Of a DNA stretch of 64,000 bases, positions 54,680 through 62,993 are shown piece after piece; within the stretch, counting starts at the first letter, position 1, and every line of letters starts with the position of its first letter. This DNA is from Algicoccus sp048820935 (GTDB lineage: Bacteria > Pseudomonadota > Gammaproteobacteria > Burkholderiales > Burkholderiaceae_B). The DNA lies in NCBI RefSeq assembly GCF_048820935.1, contig NZ_JBMERD010000009.1:62001-126000 (forward strand), written 5' to 3'. The notes beneath the pieces are model-generated. The model was not told where the DNA came from, ran no database searches, and saw only the letters and a list, made by a program, of their open reading frames with translations. Made by a program: the position numbers and the translations under genes.

Positions 54680-55588
54680 CTATGGACACAAAAAGACGTC
54701 AGATCCATCAAACACCTGACGAACTTGGTGCTCGATCTCTGAATAGACAGATGATGACAAATTCGACTCACCCACCTCAGATACCCCTATTGTCTGTGCG
54801 GGTGTCATCACTTTCATATGCGCAGCAATCACCCAGACAAGTTGACCACCATGTCCTAAAAAAATCTCAGCAAGATTCAAGCCTTCGTTTTCACTAGCGA
54901 TGAGCGCATCTAAACGATAAATGAGTGGCCAGGCGATCGGTTCAGACCGTGCCCTTGCCTGACGAATATCATCAAGTTCTGGACGCAGACTCAATTCAAA
55001 AAGCGCCGGAATCGCCTTTTGTGCCGCAATCGTTCGTAGCGGTTGCTGGTCTTTGACACCAAATTCAGAAAACACCTCGATCTGGCCATCTGCCATCAGA
55101 CACTCAAGGGCAACCACACCAAACTGTGATAATCCACCTGCGGTTTGAGGAGTTCGTAATTGCGCAATCCATTGTGCCAAATTACCCACAGCAGTTCGAG
55201 TAGGTGCCACCCATAAACCAGCCGCCCGCATCGCAGCCACCGCACAACCCGCATCCACTCGCCAGATACCATCCTCTAAAGGCATCAGACTGCCCCAAGC
55301 GCGCCCCGCCTGAACCATGAGCAAAGGTCGCTGCTTATCCCTATCGGACTCGGGCACACCCACTAAACCCATGGCGACACCGTATTGCGCACATAAAGTA
55401 CGCGCCAGCAAGATATCATTGAGCTCAGTGGGCTCCAGATAGGCACACGGTGCCGTCTCACGAGGCACCAATCGGACCTCGCCACGACAACTCCGTTTGA
55501 GCTTGGCAACGAACAGTAACCACGTATCTTCTTGACGCGAAGTGCGCCCAAATAAGAAAGAACGCCTTGAAGTCGGCTCTGTGGACAC
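54680..55588 (-). CDS. PCMH-like (FAD-binding type) protein of unknown function
   Basis: I do not recognise this 302-residue protein with certainty. Its middle resembles the PCMH-type FAD-binding domain of GlcE and similar oxidases: RVDAGCAVAAMRAAGLWVAPT, TAGGLSQFGVVALECLMADG, then QIEVFSEFG. The usual strong N-terminal motif is degenerate, and no substrate-binding domain follows. The start is GTG at 55588 with AGGAGG 7 nt upstream. It is divergent from the aminotransferase gene, with only 37 bp between starts, and lies upstream of maeB. It could have lost flavin binding. Confidence 0.5.
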   Translation of the reverse strand: MSTEPTSRRSFLFGRTSRQEDTWLLFVAKLKRSCRGEVRLVPRETAPCAYLEPTELNDILLARTLCAQYGVAMGLVGVPESDRDKQRPLLMVQAGRAWGSLMPLEDGIWRVDAGCAVAAMRAAGLWVAPTRTAVGNLAQWIAQLRTPQTAGGLSQFGVVALECLMADGQIEVFSEFGVKDQQPLRTIAAQKAIPALFELSLRPELDDIRQARARSEPIAWPLIYRLDALIASENEGLNLAEIFLGHGGQLVWVIAAHMKVMTPAQTIGVSEVGESNLSSSVYSEIEHQVRQVFDGSDVFLCP

Positions 55589-55625
55589 TACAATCCTCCT
55601 TTGGATTGACTAATTTTGACTCGGC

Positions 55626-56807
55626 ATGAAATACCCTAAACCTGCAACCCGTACCCGCCACATCCTGCCTTTTCAGGCGATGTCTATTTTTAAGCGTAGC
55701 GCTGAACTGGCCGCTCAAGGCAAAGATATCATCAGTCTAGGCATTGGTGAACCTGACTTCAGCGCGCCACCGGCTGTCGTACAAGCCCTTAACAAAGCGG
55801 CTCAAGCCAGTCTCGGTCGGTACACACCGGCACTTGGCATCATGCCATTACGTGAAGCCATTGCGCAATTTTATGCGCAAACGTTCGATGCACCTGTCGA
55901 TCCAGCTCGTGTGATTGTGACGGCTGGCGCCAGTGGCGCATTACAACTGGCAACCATGGCCTTAGTCAATCCAGGCCAAAATGTTTTAGTACCTGACCCC
56001 TACTACCCGCCTAACATCAACTTTGTGACGGCCGCAGGTGGTCATGCAAAAATCATCCCCACACAAGCCAAAGACGGCTTTCAGCCCACTTGTGCACAAA
56101 TTGACTCCCTTTGGGATGACAAAACAGGTGGCATTATGCTCGCATCTCCCAGCAACCCCACGGGGACCTCATTGCAGCCTGACACCGTCAAAGAGATTTT
56201 GAATTATGTTCAATCGCGCCACGGCTTTGCGATCATGGATGAAATTTATCTCGGACTATCCTATGGCCAGACCCGGCACTCTGCGCTACGTCTGAGTGAT
56301 GACTTCATCATTCTGAATAGCTTTTCGAAATACTTTCATATGACGGGATGGCGACTTGGCTGGATGATTGTGCCACCGCATCTGGTTGAACCAATCGAGG
56401 ACCTCACCTCAAATCTGACGATTTGCCCACCGAGTTTGTCACAACACGCGGCACTGGCCTGTTTCACACCCGATTCATTGGCTATTTTTGAGCAACGCCG
56501 CCAAGCTTTTAAAGCACGGCGCGACTTCTTGGTTGAGGCCTTAAATCAAATGGGAATGACAGTGCCCGTCGTTCCAGACGGCGCATTTTATGTCTATGCA
56601 GATATCAGCCGATTTTCCAATGACAGTGACCATCTGGCTAGCCAGTTGCTAGAGCAAGGGGGGGTCGCTGTTGTGCCTGGTGCCGATTTTGGTCCTACAC
56701 ATGCAAAACGCATGATTCGACTGTCTTACACCATCGGGATGGATCGACTGCAAAAAGCCGTTGAGCGTATGCGTCAAGTCTTGATTGGCTCGGGCCCCTC
56801 TGCCTGA
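55626..56807 (+). CDS. Class I/II PLP-dependent aminotransferase
   Basis: A 393-residue fold-type I aminotransferase. Visible motifs: ISLGIGEPDFSAPPAVV, YTPALGIMPLREAIA, DPYYPPN, SPSNPTGT, MDEIYLGLSYG and the Schiff-base lysine in NSFSKYFHMTGWRLGW. Aspartate, tyrosine or other amino acids could be its substrate; the subgroup is common in Alcaligenaceae. ATG at 55626. Divergent from the PCMH-like gene and convergent with the transglycosylase gene, 37 bp apart. Confidence 0.85.
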   Translation: MKYPKPATRTRHILPFQAMSIFKRSAELAAQGKDIISLGIGEPDFSAPPAVVQALNKAAQASLGRYTPALGIMPLREAIAQFYAQTFDAPVDPARVIVTAGASGALQLATMALVNPGQNVLVPDPYYPPNINFVTAAGGHAKIIPTQAKDGFQPTCAQIDSLWDDKTGGIMLASPSNPTGTSLQPDTVKEILNYVQSRHGFAIMDEIYLGLSYGQTRHSALRLSDDFIILNSFSKYFHMTGWRLGWMIVPPHLVEPIEDLTSNLTICPPSLSQHAALACFTPDSLAIFEQRRQAFKARRDFLVEALNQMGMTVPVVPDGAFYVYADISRFSNDSDHLASQLLEQGGVAVVPGADFGPTHAKRMIRLSYTIGMDRLQKAVERMRQVLIGSGPSA

Positions 56808-56844
56808 GACAAACCTCAAAGGGACTTCAACCAGCTATTCAACT

Positions 56845-57711
56845 TTAGTTCGGCAATGCAATTTTGCCCGACAACGCCATACGGCGTTGTTCGGCTAAAA
56901 CCTTGTTCGCATAACCCCCATCATTGGGACCCGTTGCACCCACGTAGCATTTCAGTCCATTCGTGACAGAACCCCTTCTTTTAATGCAATCAGCCAGGAT
57001 TTCAATCCCAACACGGATATTGTGCATCGGATGAAATGCCGCATCTTCTGTTTGTCCCAAGCGCTCAAACTTGTCGGTATGCACCCGAGTCATGACCTGC
57101 ATCAAACCCTGTGCCCCAGCACCACTTTCTGCATACGGATTAAATCGGGATTCCACCGACATAACGGCCAGTGTCAGCAAAGGATGAATCTTGCGTTCAT
57201 ACCCAGCAACCAGAACTGTATCGGTCAGGCGATGAATCACATCACGACCGACTTTGTACTTTCTGGCTATATAGGTTTCTAACGCATCGAGTTGTTTACG
57301 TGTCAATGAAAAATGCGCCATTGCTTGGTCAACTTGCGATTTAAACGAAATCACTGGCTGAGCATCTGTGCCTTTATCCACCTGATTGGGGGCTGTATCA
57401 CCTTCTAAGCTCTCTAACGGTTTCGCTGGCAGAGGTTCGACATCGACTGGCGACACTTGCGGACTAACTGTCGCCGGATCGATCGACTGAACGGTATCAG
57501 CAAGACCCGGCACTTCGTCTTTCAGTGCAATTAAAACGATCTGATTCATCATCGCTAGGCGCTCCCCCACCGTAGGCACACTGAGCACCATTAAAAGCGC
57601 AACCAACACGGCGATGCCGAGATATGACAAAATGGTACGCAGTACAGAGCGCAGATTTTTCTGCCAAGTGTTCTGACTGGCGTGCGGGATCAAGGAAATT
57701 GATTCTGACAT
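56845..57711 (-). CDS. Lytic transglycosylase (SLT-domain) membrane protein
   Basis: Cleaves peptidoglycan glycan strands. A 288-residue protein with one membrane helix near the N-terminus (SYLGIAVLVALLMVLSVP), a Pro/Glu-rich linker, and a C-terminal SLT goose-lysozyme-like domain: HPLLTLAVMSVESRFNPYAESGAGAQGLMQVM contains the catalytic Glu (ES) and the AxGLMQVM signature. The second ATG, 57711, is used; 57720 is also possible. Its start lies about 36 bp from the divergent ubiD start, so the two promoters overlap. Confidence 0.86.
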   Translation of the reverse strand: MSESISLIPHASQNTWQKNLRSVLRTILSYLGIAVLVALLMVLSVPTVGERLAMMNQIVLIALKDEVPGLADTVQSIDPATVSPQVSPVDVEPLPAKPLESLEGDTAPNQVDKGTDAQPVISFKSQVDQAMAHFSLTRKQLDALETYIARKYKVGRDVIHRLTDTVLVAGYERKIHPLLTLAVMSVESRFNPYAESGAGAQGLMQVMTRVHTDKFERLGQTEDAAFHPMHNIRVGIEILADCIKRRGSVTNGLKCYVGATGPNDGGYANKVLAEQRRMALSGKIALPN

Positions 57712-57746
57712 GCGGAACATTTAACCATTATTTTTTGGAATCTGCA

Positions 57747-59303
57747 GTGCAATATAAAGATTTGCGTGACTTTCTCGACCAGCTGCAAGCCAGCTCGGAT
57801 CTCAAACGAATTCCCATCGCCGTCGATACGCGATTGGAAATGACTGAAATTTCAAGCCGTGTGCTGCATCAGCAAGGCCCTGCCCTACTCTTTGAGAACG
57901 CACAGCACTTTGGACAAAAAAGTTCCATGCCAGTTCTCGCGAACTTATTTGGCACCCCAAAACGGGTAGCCCAAGCCATGGGTGCTGATGATGTCAGCGA
58001 ATTGCGTGCCATTGGCGAACTGCTTGCTACGCTCAAAGAGCCCTCGGCTCCAGAAGGTTTGCGCGATGCATTCAGCAAAGTCTCGATGCTTAAGTCCGCC
58101 CTCTGGGACATGGCGCCTAAAAATGTTCGCTCACCTGTTTGTCAGGAGATTGTGCTTGAAGGCAATGATGTCGATCTGAATGATCTACCCATTCAGACCT
58201 GCTGGCCTGGCGACATTGCACCACTACTGACCTGGGGCCTAGTCATCACACGTGGCCCCAACGCCAAACGACAAAACCTTGGGATTTATCGCCAACAAGT
58301 CATTGGTCGCAACAAGCTCATCATGCGCTGGTTATCACACCGTGGTGGTGCCCTTGATTTTCGGGATCACGCCCTAGCCTATCCTGGCAGACCCTTTCCA
58401 ATTGCAGTGGCTTTAGGCGCCGACCCAGCCACAACACTGGCCGCAGTCACACCCGTTCCGGACAGTTTGTCTGAATACCAGTTTGCTGGTTTATTGCGGG
58501 GCTCCAGAACCCATTTGGCCAAAGCGCTGGGCAGCGAGCTCAGTGTGCCTGCGCATGCAGAAATCATTCTGGAAGGCCATATTCTGCCAACCTGCGACAC
58601 TCGCGCCAACGCACCTAGCATCCCTAAGAATGCGCCTGAAGACACGCCCGCATGTCCACCGAGTGATTATGAAATGGCGCTTGAAGGCCCTTACGGGGAC
58701 CACACAGGCTATTACAACGAACGTGACTGGTTCCCTGTCTTTACCGTCGAACGCATCACCATGCGACGCAATCCGATCTACCACACGACATATACCGGCA
58801 AACCCCCTGATGAGCCTGCTGTCTTGGGTGAAGCTCTCAATGAAGTCTTCGTGCCATTGCTGCAAAAACAACTACCCGAAATCACTGACTTCTTCTTACC
58901 ACCTGAGGGTTGCAGCTATCGTTTGGCAGTCATTTCCATGCGTAAACAGTATGCAGGACACGCCAAACGCGTCATGTTTGGGATCTGGAGTATTTTGCGC
59001 CAATTTATGTATACCAAGTTTCTGGTGGTCGTTGATGAAGACATCAACATTCGTGATTGGAAAGAAGTTGTCTGGGCCATGACAACCCGGATGGATCCCG
59101 TTCGCGATACGGTACTTGTTGAAAACACACCGATTGACTATCTGGACTTTGCGTCCCCAATCAGTGGTCTCGGTGGAAAAATGGGTTTAGATGCCACCAA
59201 CAAATGGCCTGGTGAAACATCGCGTGAATGGGGCGTACCCATCGTCATGGATACCGACACGAAAAAACGGGTCGATGACATCTGGTCTAGCTTAGGACTC
59301 TGA
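57747..59303 (+). CDS. ubiD: 4-hydroxy-3-polyprenylbenzoate decarboxylase
   Basis: Prenylated-FMN-dependent decarboxylase of ubiquinone synthesis. The 518-residue protein has KDLRDFLDQLQ at the start, LPIQTCWPGDIAPLLTWG, the prenyl-FMN region with NLGIYRQQVIGRNKLIMRW, and EGPYGDHTGYYNERDWFPVF; the catalytic E-R-E layout is consistent with the family. I chose GTG at 57747, since homologues start within a few residues of KDLRDF and GGA lies 7 nt upstream; the frame is open back to 57624. No ubiX is adjacent. Confidence 0.92.
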   Translation: MQYKDLRDFLDQLQASSDLKRIPIAVDTRLEMTEISSRVLHQQGPALLFENAQHFGQKSSMPVLANLFGTPKRVAQAMGADDVSELRAIGELLATLKEPSAPEGLRDAFSKVSMLKSALWDMAPKNVRSPVCQEIVLEGNDVDLNDLPIQTCWPGDIAPLLTWGLVITRGPNAKRQNLGIYRQQVIGRNKLIMRWLSHRGGALDFRDHALAYPGRPFPIAVALGADPATTLAAVTPVPDSLSEYQFAGLLRGSRTHLAKALGSELSVPAHAEIILEGHILPTCDTRANAPSIPKNAPEDTPACPPSDYEMALEGPYGDHTGYYNERDWFPVFTVERITMRRNPIYHTTYTGKPPDEPAVLGEALNEVFVPLLQKQLPEITDFFLPPEGCSYRLAVISMRKQYAGHAKRVMFGIWSILRQFMYTKFLVVVDEDINIRDWKEVVWAMTTRMDPVRDTVLVENTPIDYLDFASPISGLGGKMGLDATNKWPGETSREWGVPIVMDTDTKKRVDDIWSSLGL

Positions 59304-59330
59304 CCTCCAGCACTCTTAGAGCCCAAACGT

Positions 59331-59377
59331 AAAATGCACAGTCAGTCTTGAAAGACGAGCTGTGCATTTTGTTTTTG
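59331..59377 (+). terminator. Rho-independent terminator after ubiD
   Basis: Perfect 11-bp stem AAAATGCACAG (59331-59341) and CTGTGCATTTT (59360-59370), followed by GTTTTTG. It lies 28 bp after the ubiD stop and before the convergent yqjK-like gene. Confidence 0.85.
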
Positions 59378-59406
59378 TTCGAATGGTGGATAAAACCAAC
59401 AATCGC

Positions 59407-59772
59407 TCAGAAAAGAGGTGGTGGCGGGGGCGGTGTTTCTTCGCGAAGGCGCTTACGTTTACTGATGGCCCAAATGATCAAACCGACAGTGCCACCAAGC
59501 AGCAATCGTCTTGGGTTTCTGAGCTGACTGAGCAATAACGTGCTACCTGTGGACGCTAAGTAAGGATAGCGTATAGCCGCACGACCAATTTGTGCCAAGA
59601 GTCCACTGCCTGATGTCGGCATCATACTCATGATTTGCTCACGCGGATCGAGCTTGGATTTCAGGTTTTGTGCCTGAATTGCAATGGTTTGTCGTTCGAT
59701 AGCCGCTTGCGAGCGCAACAACTCAATACGAATTTTTCGTTCAACGGAAGGAGATTCACGATGCCTATTCAT
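59407..59772 (-). CDS. YqjK-like protein
   Basis: A 121-residue protein resembling E. coli YqjK in placement and pattern: an N-terminal basic coiled region (VERKIRIELLRSQAAIERQTIAIQ), a C-terminal hydrophobic stretch (RRLLLGGTVGLIIWAISKRKRL) and a run of prolines at the very end. Its start overlaps the YqjE-like stop as TGATG, so the genes are coupled. Likely membrane-associated; function unknown. Start ATG at 59772, with GTG immediately upstream as an alternative. Confidence 0.7.
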   Translation of the reverse strand: MNRHRESPSVERKIRIELLRSQAAIERQTIAIQAQNLKSKLDPREQIMSMMPTSGSGLLAQIGRAAIRYPYLASTGSTLLLSQLRNPRRLLLGGTVGLIIWAISKRKRLREETPPPPPPLF

Positions 59773-60203
59773 CACGATTCTCCGTCAGAACTTTGTGCGC
59801 GATACCGAGCAGCCCCCATACGATCGGATTCAAATGAACCAGAGAGCATCTGCGCATCACGCTTTAATTCATCGACCGTGGCTGCAAAAGGCAAGTCTTC
59901 ACGACGTCCAAGCCGAGATTTCAACGCAAGTAAACACGCAATACCACCAACTAGATACAATAGTAAGAGACCGACAACCACCCAGTCACGATAAGGCGTG
60001 TTCCACGTCAGCGTCAGGATCAGAACACTTACCATTAAAACGGCAAGCCACAGTAAAGCAACCCCTGCCAGCAAAAGAGCAACCAGAATGGCCAGTTGAC
60101 CACGCGCTTGTTGCCATTCAAGACCAAAGAGTTCTACACGAGTGCGAGCAGCACCCACCAGTTCACTGATTAATTCTCTGAGAACATCCCGTATGCTTGC
60201 CAA
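59772..60203 (-). CDS. YqjE-like / holin-X family membrane protein
   Basis: A 143-residue membrane protein of the YqjE (DUF1469, Actinobacterial Holin-X) type, with an amphipathic N-terminus (DVLRELISELVGAARTRVELFGLEWQQ) and two adjacent hydrophobic helices (LAILVALLLAGVALLWLAVL and VVVGLLLLYLVGGIACLL). The start at 60203 is TTG, preceded by AGGAG at good spacing; no ATG is nearby. It lies between the DUF883 and YqjK-like genes, the same order as E. coli yqjD-yqjE-yqjK. Confidence 0.82.
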   Translation of the reverse strand: MASIRDVLRELISELVGAARTRVELFGLEWQQARGQLAILVALLLAGVALLWLAVLMVSVLILTLTWNTPYRDWVVVGLLLLYLVGGIACLLALKSRLGRREDLPFAATVDELKRDAQMLSGSFESDRMGAARYRAQSSDGES

Positions 60204-60242
60204 ATTCAGGCTCCTGTCTTGTTGCTGACGTGTTGTTTCTAA

Positions 60243-60560
60243 TTAACGGCGACCAATCAGCAAACCGATCAAGAGACCAGCGACAGCTGAAATCGTCACA
60301 GCCTGCCAAGGGTTGGTGTGCACATAGTCATCTGTTGCATGCGCAGCTTGACGGCCTTTATCGACCACCACGTCTTGCATGTCGCGAATCGCAGAGCGTG
60401 TGCGATCCAAGCGTTCCATTGCTTGATCACGCAACTGCACAGCGCGATCTCCGGTTTCTGATGCAGCTTGACGCAGCAGGTCTTCGGCGTCGTCAATCGC
60501 AGTTTTAACTGAATCAATCAGACGGTCTGATAGATGCTTTTGACTTGATTTGTTTGCCAT
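60243..60560 (-). CDS. DUF883 (ElaB/YqjD) membrane-anchored protein
   Basis: A 105-residue protein of the ElaB/YqjD family. A long helical N-terminus (DSVKTAIDDAEDLLRQAASETGDRAVQLRDQAMERL) is followed by a C-terminal membrane anchor (NPWQAVTISAVAGLLIGLLIG). In E. coli such proteins bind ribosomes at the inner membrane in stationary phase. First gene of the yqjD-yqjE-yqjK-like operon; GGAG precedes the ATG. Confidence 0.88.
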   Translation of the reverse strand: MANKSSQKHLSDRLIDSVKTAIDDAEDLLRQAASETGDRAVQLRDQAMERLDRTRSAIRDMQDVVVDKGRQAAHATDDYVHTNPWQAVTISAVAGLLIGLLIGRR

Positions 60561-60655
60561 GTTTTATTACTCCTGAATGATGGACCGGACTGCATGAACT
60601 ACAAGCCGATCACGTTTATTTTCTTTATAAATACCTTGGATTAATTAAGCTTAAC

Positions 60656-61306
60656 TCAAACTTCGTGCTTCTGTCCCTTTTGTTTCGTTCCAAACAAACG
60701 ATCACCTGCATCACCGAGACCCGGCAAAATGTAACCATCCTCGTTGAGTCCTTCATCAATACTGGCCGTATACAACATCACATCCGGATGTGCTTGTCGT
60801 ACGGCGTCAATACCACGAGGTGCAGCGACTAACACCAATGCTCGAATTTCTTTACATCCTGCGCGTTTTAATAGATCAATCGTTGCGTTCATCGAACCAC
60901 CTGTGGCTAGCATCGGATCCACAATAATTGCCAGACGCTGATCCAATTCTCCCACCAGACTTTCGTAGTAGGTGTGCGCCTGTAATGTATCTTCATTACG
61001 CGCAATGCCTACCGTGCTCACCCGCGCGCCTGGCACCAAGTTTAGCACCCCATCTAGCATGCCAATGCCTGCTCGTAAAATCGGCACCACGGTGATTTTT
61101 TTACCCGCAACCCGTTCGACTTGCACTGCACCGTTCCAACCTTGGACTTCAACACTGTCAAGTGGCAGGTTCTGACATGCCTCGTACATTAAGAGACCAG
61201 TAATCTCGCTAGCAAGTTCCCGAAAACTTTTTGTACTCAGATCATGACATCGCATCAGACCCAGTTTATGGCGCACCAGAGGGTGCTTGATTTCGTGCAC
61301 AGACAT
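60656..61306 (-). CDS. upp: Uracil phosphoribosyltransferase
   Basis: Salvages uracil to UMP using phosphoribosyl pyrophosphate. The 216-residue protein has RHKLGLMRCHDLSTKSFRELASEI, the PRPP loop IIVDPMLATGGSMNATIDLL, and the uracil-binding DEGLNEDGYILPGLGDAGDRLFGT. I chose ATG at 61306, preceded by GGGAG; the frame is open 38 codons further without family similarity. It follows dacB by 43 bp on the same strand. Confidence 0.95.
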   Translation of the reverse strand: MSVHEIKHPLVRHKLGLMRCHDLSTKSFRELASEITGLLMYEACQNLPLDSVEVQGWNGAVQVERVAGKKITVVPILRAGIGMLDGVLNLVPGARVSTVGIARNEDTLQAHTYYESLVGELDQRLAIIVDPMLATGGSMNATIDLLKRAGCKEIRALVLVAAPRGIDAVRQAHPDVMLYTASIDEGLNEDGYILPGLGDAGDRLFGTKQKGQKHEV

Positions 61307-61349
61307 TTTGTAGCGAACTCCCAGAGAGGAAAAGTTAAATGGGGCTGAT

Positions 61350-62789
61350 TTATTGTTTCTCGACAAGCCATTGCACGACCGCATTCTCAAACTCGCGGGC
61401 TTTAAAGGCTTGTGGATCATTCACAAGACTCACAAATATATACCGTTTACCAGAACGAGACAGTACATAACCCGCAATCGCGCGTGCGTCTCTAAGTGCC
61501 CCGGTTTTCATATTGGCATAGCCGCGCGCAGGTGTTTTTCTAAGGCGATTCGTCAAAGTACCATCCACTCCCATGATTGCCATCGAAGCCAGATACTCCG
61601 GCATGGCGGGCGATGCCCAAGCTTTTTGCAGCATAGCGGTCATCAAGTCAGCACTGACACTGGCTCGTCGCGATAAGCCAGAACCGTTTTCAATCACAGC
61701 TTTAGAAAAATCCAAACCCTGCCGACGCAACACGCTCTGTACTCGATCCACGCTTCCTTGCACAGTCGCAGGTCTCAAACCAGAGCGCGCACCAATCGTC
61801 AGCAAAAGCGACCGTGTCATGACGTTATTACTGCGCTTGTTGATGAGACGAATCACTTCGGCTAAAGGAGGCGATTGATAGGCAACAACGGGCAACGCAT
61901 CTGAGGGAATTCGACCATCACGCACCTGCCCTGTCATCTTGCCACCGATTTCAGTCCACATATGGCGCAATACCTTGGCAGCCATTGTGGGCTGATCAAA
62001 AGCCAATCGGTACAGATCGAACTCACCACATGAACCCGCCGCTTTACCTGTAGCCCGAAAGCGCACTTCATTGCCCGCTGTGACGGTTTCCAATTCGACC
62101 TTTGTCGCGGCCGGATTACATGCCCCAGGTATCCATTGGAGCTCACTTTCAACATCCATACCAGGCAGCGGTGGATCAAAAAAAGCTTGCCACTGTTTTT
62201 TGACTTCATTAGGCGTAAAAACGACTCTAACGGCTCCAAAACCCACCATAAAAACATCTGGGCTAGCGTTATAAGGGCGATCAGGTTTGCCATCAAACTC
62301 ACCCGGATCAATGGACACATCGGCAAACAATCCTCGATCAATCACCAAATCGCCGATCTGTTGAATACCACGCAAGCGCAAATCACGCATCAGACGCCAA
62401 AGGTCCTCCAGCAAAAGCATGGGATCCCCACTGGGACGCAGATACAAATTGCCACTGAGCACACCGTTCTGACTAATGGTCGAATCAGCATCTTTGAGAA
62501 ATGCCGTGCGCCAGACAAACTCTGGCCCCAAATCGGACAAAGCTGCCCAGGTTGTCACAAGCTTCATCACAGACGCCGGATTGCGCATTGTGGCTGGCTC
62601 ATGCGCTGCGATACGCTTGCCACCAACTTCTTCAATTACAAAAGAAGCGCTCGAGAGGGGAAGTTGTGTTTTTTGCCAAGCACTGGCGACCTCAGTTGGC
62701 AGCCCTTGAGCCTGCGCCAGCGGCATCAAGGCCATTGTTGCGCAGGAAACCAACCATTTAGAGGCGATTTTCAGATACGGAGTTCTCAT
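61350..62789 (-). CDS. dacB: D-alanyl-D-alanine carboxypeptidase/endopeptidase (PBP4 type)
   Basis: Periplasmic low-molecular-mass penicillin-binding protein that trims peptide stems in peptidoglycan. The 479-residue protein has a signal peptide (LVSCATMALMPLAQAQ, cut near AQA), the nucleophile motif SVMK at about 74-77, the second motif SNN in NKRSNNVMTRSLLL, and the KTG motif in MKTGALRDARAIAG. The length matches the PBP4/DacB class. Upstream, queA is divergent. Confidence 0.93.
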   Translation of the reverse strand: MRTPYLKIASKWLVSCATMALMPLAQAQGLPTEVASAWQKTQLPLSSASFVIEEVGGKRIAAHEPATMRNPASVMKLVTTWAALSDLGPEFVWRTAFLKDADSTISQNGVLSGNLYLRPSGDPMLLLEDLWRLMRDLRLRGIQQIGDLVIDRGLFADVSIDPGEFDGKPDRPYNASPDVFMVGFGAVRVVFTPNEVKKQWQAFFDPPLPGMDVESELQWIPGACNPAATKVELETVTAGNEVRFRATGKAAGSCGEFDLYRLAFDQPTMAAKVLRHMWTEIGGKMTGQVRDGRIPSDALPVVAYQSPPLAEVIRLINKRSNNVMTRSLLLTIGARSGLRPATVQGSVDRVQSVLRRQGLDFSKAVIENGSGLSRRASVSADLMTAMLQKAWASPAMPEYLASMAIMGVDGTLTNRLRKTPARGYANMKTGALRDARAIAGYVLSRSGKRYIFVSLVNDPQAFKAREFENAVVQWLVEKQ

Positions 62790-62993
62790 CAGAGTAATAT
62801 CCAGTCTATGTTATTCATCCTGCACGCAGGGACTTCGAAATAATGCTTTTAAAGCAAGCCGTTTATGCATAAGCCACACAAGCAACTAGTTAAACAAACC
62901 ATTCAGTAGGCATCGTCTGACGCCTATTGTGTAACAAAGTAACTACTTTTTGGCGCAAAACGCCCACCCTAATCGCTTTCACTCATATCTGAC

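Noticed and set aside
58483..59082. 199-codon frame inside ubiD
   Set aside because: Out-of-frame shadow of ubiD with no family features.
62136..62843. 235-codon plus-strand frame opposite dacB
   Set aside because: Antisense shadow; dacB motifs SxxK, SxN and KTG are intact on the other strand.
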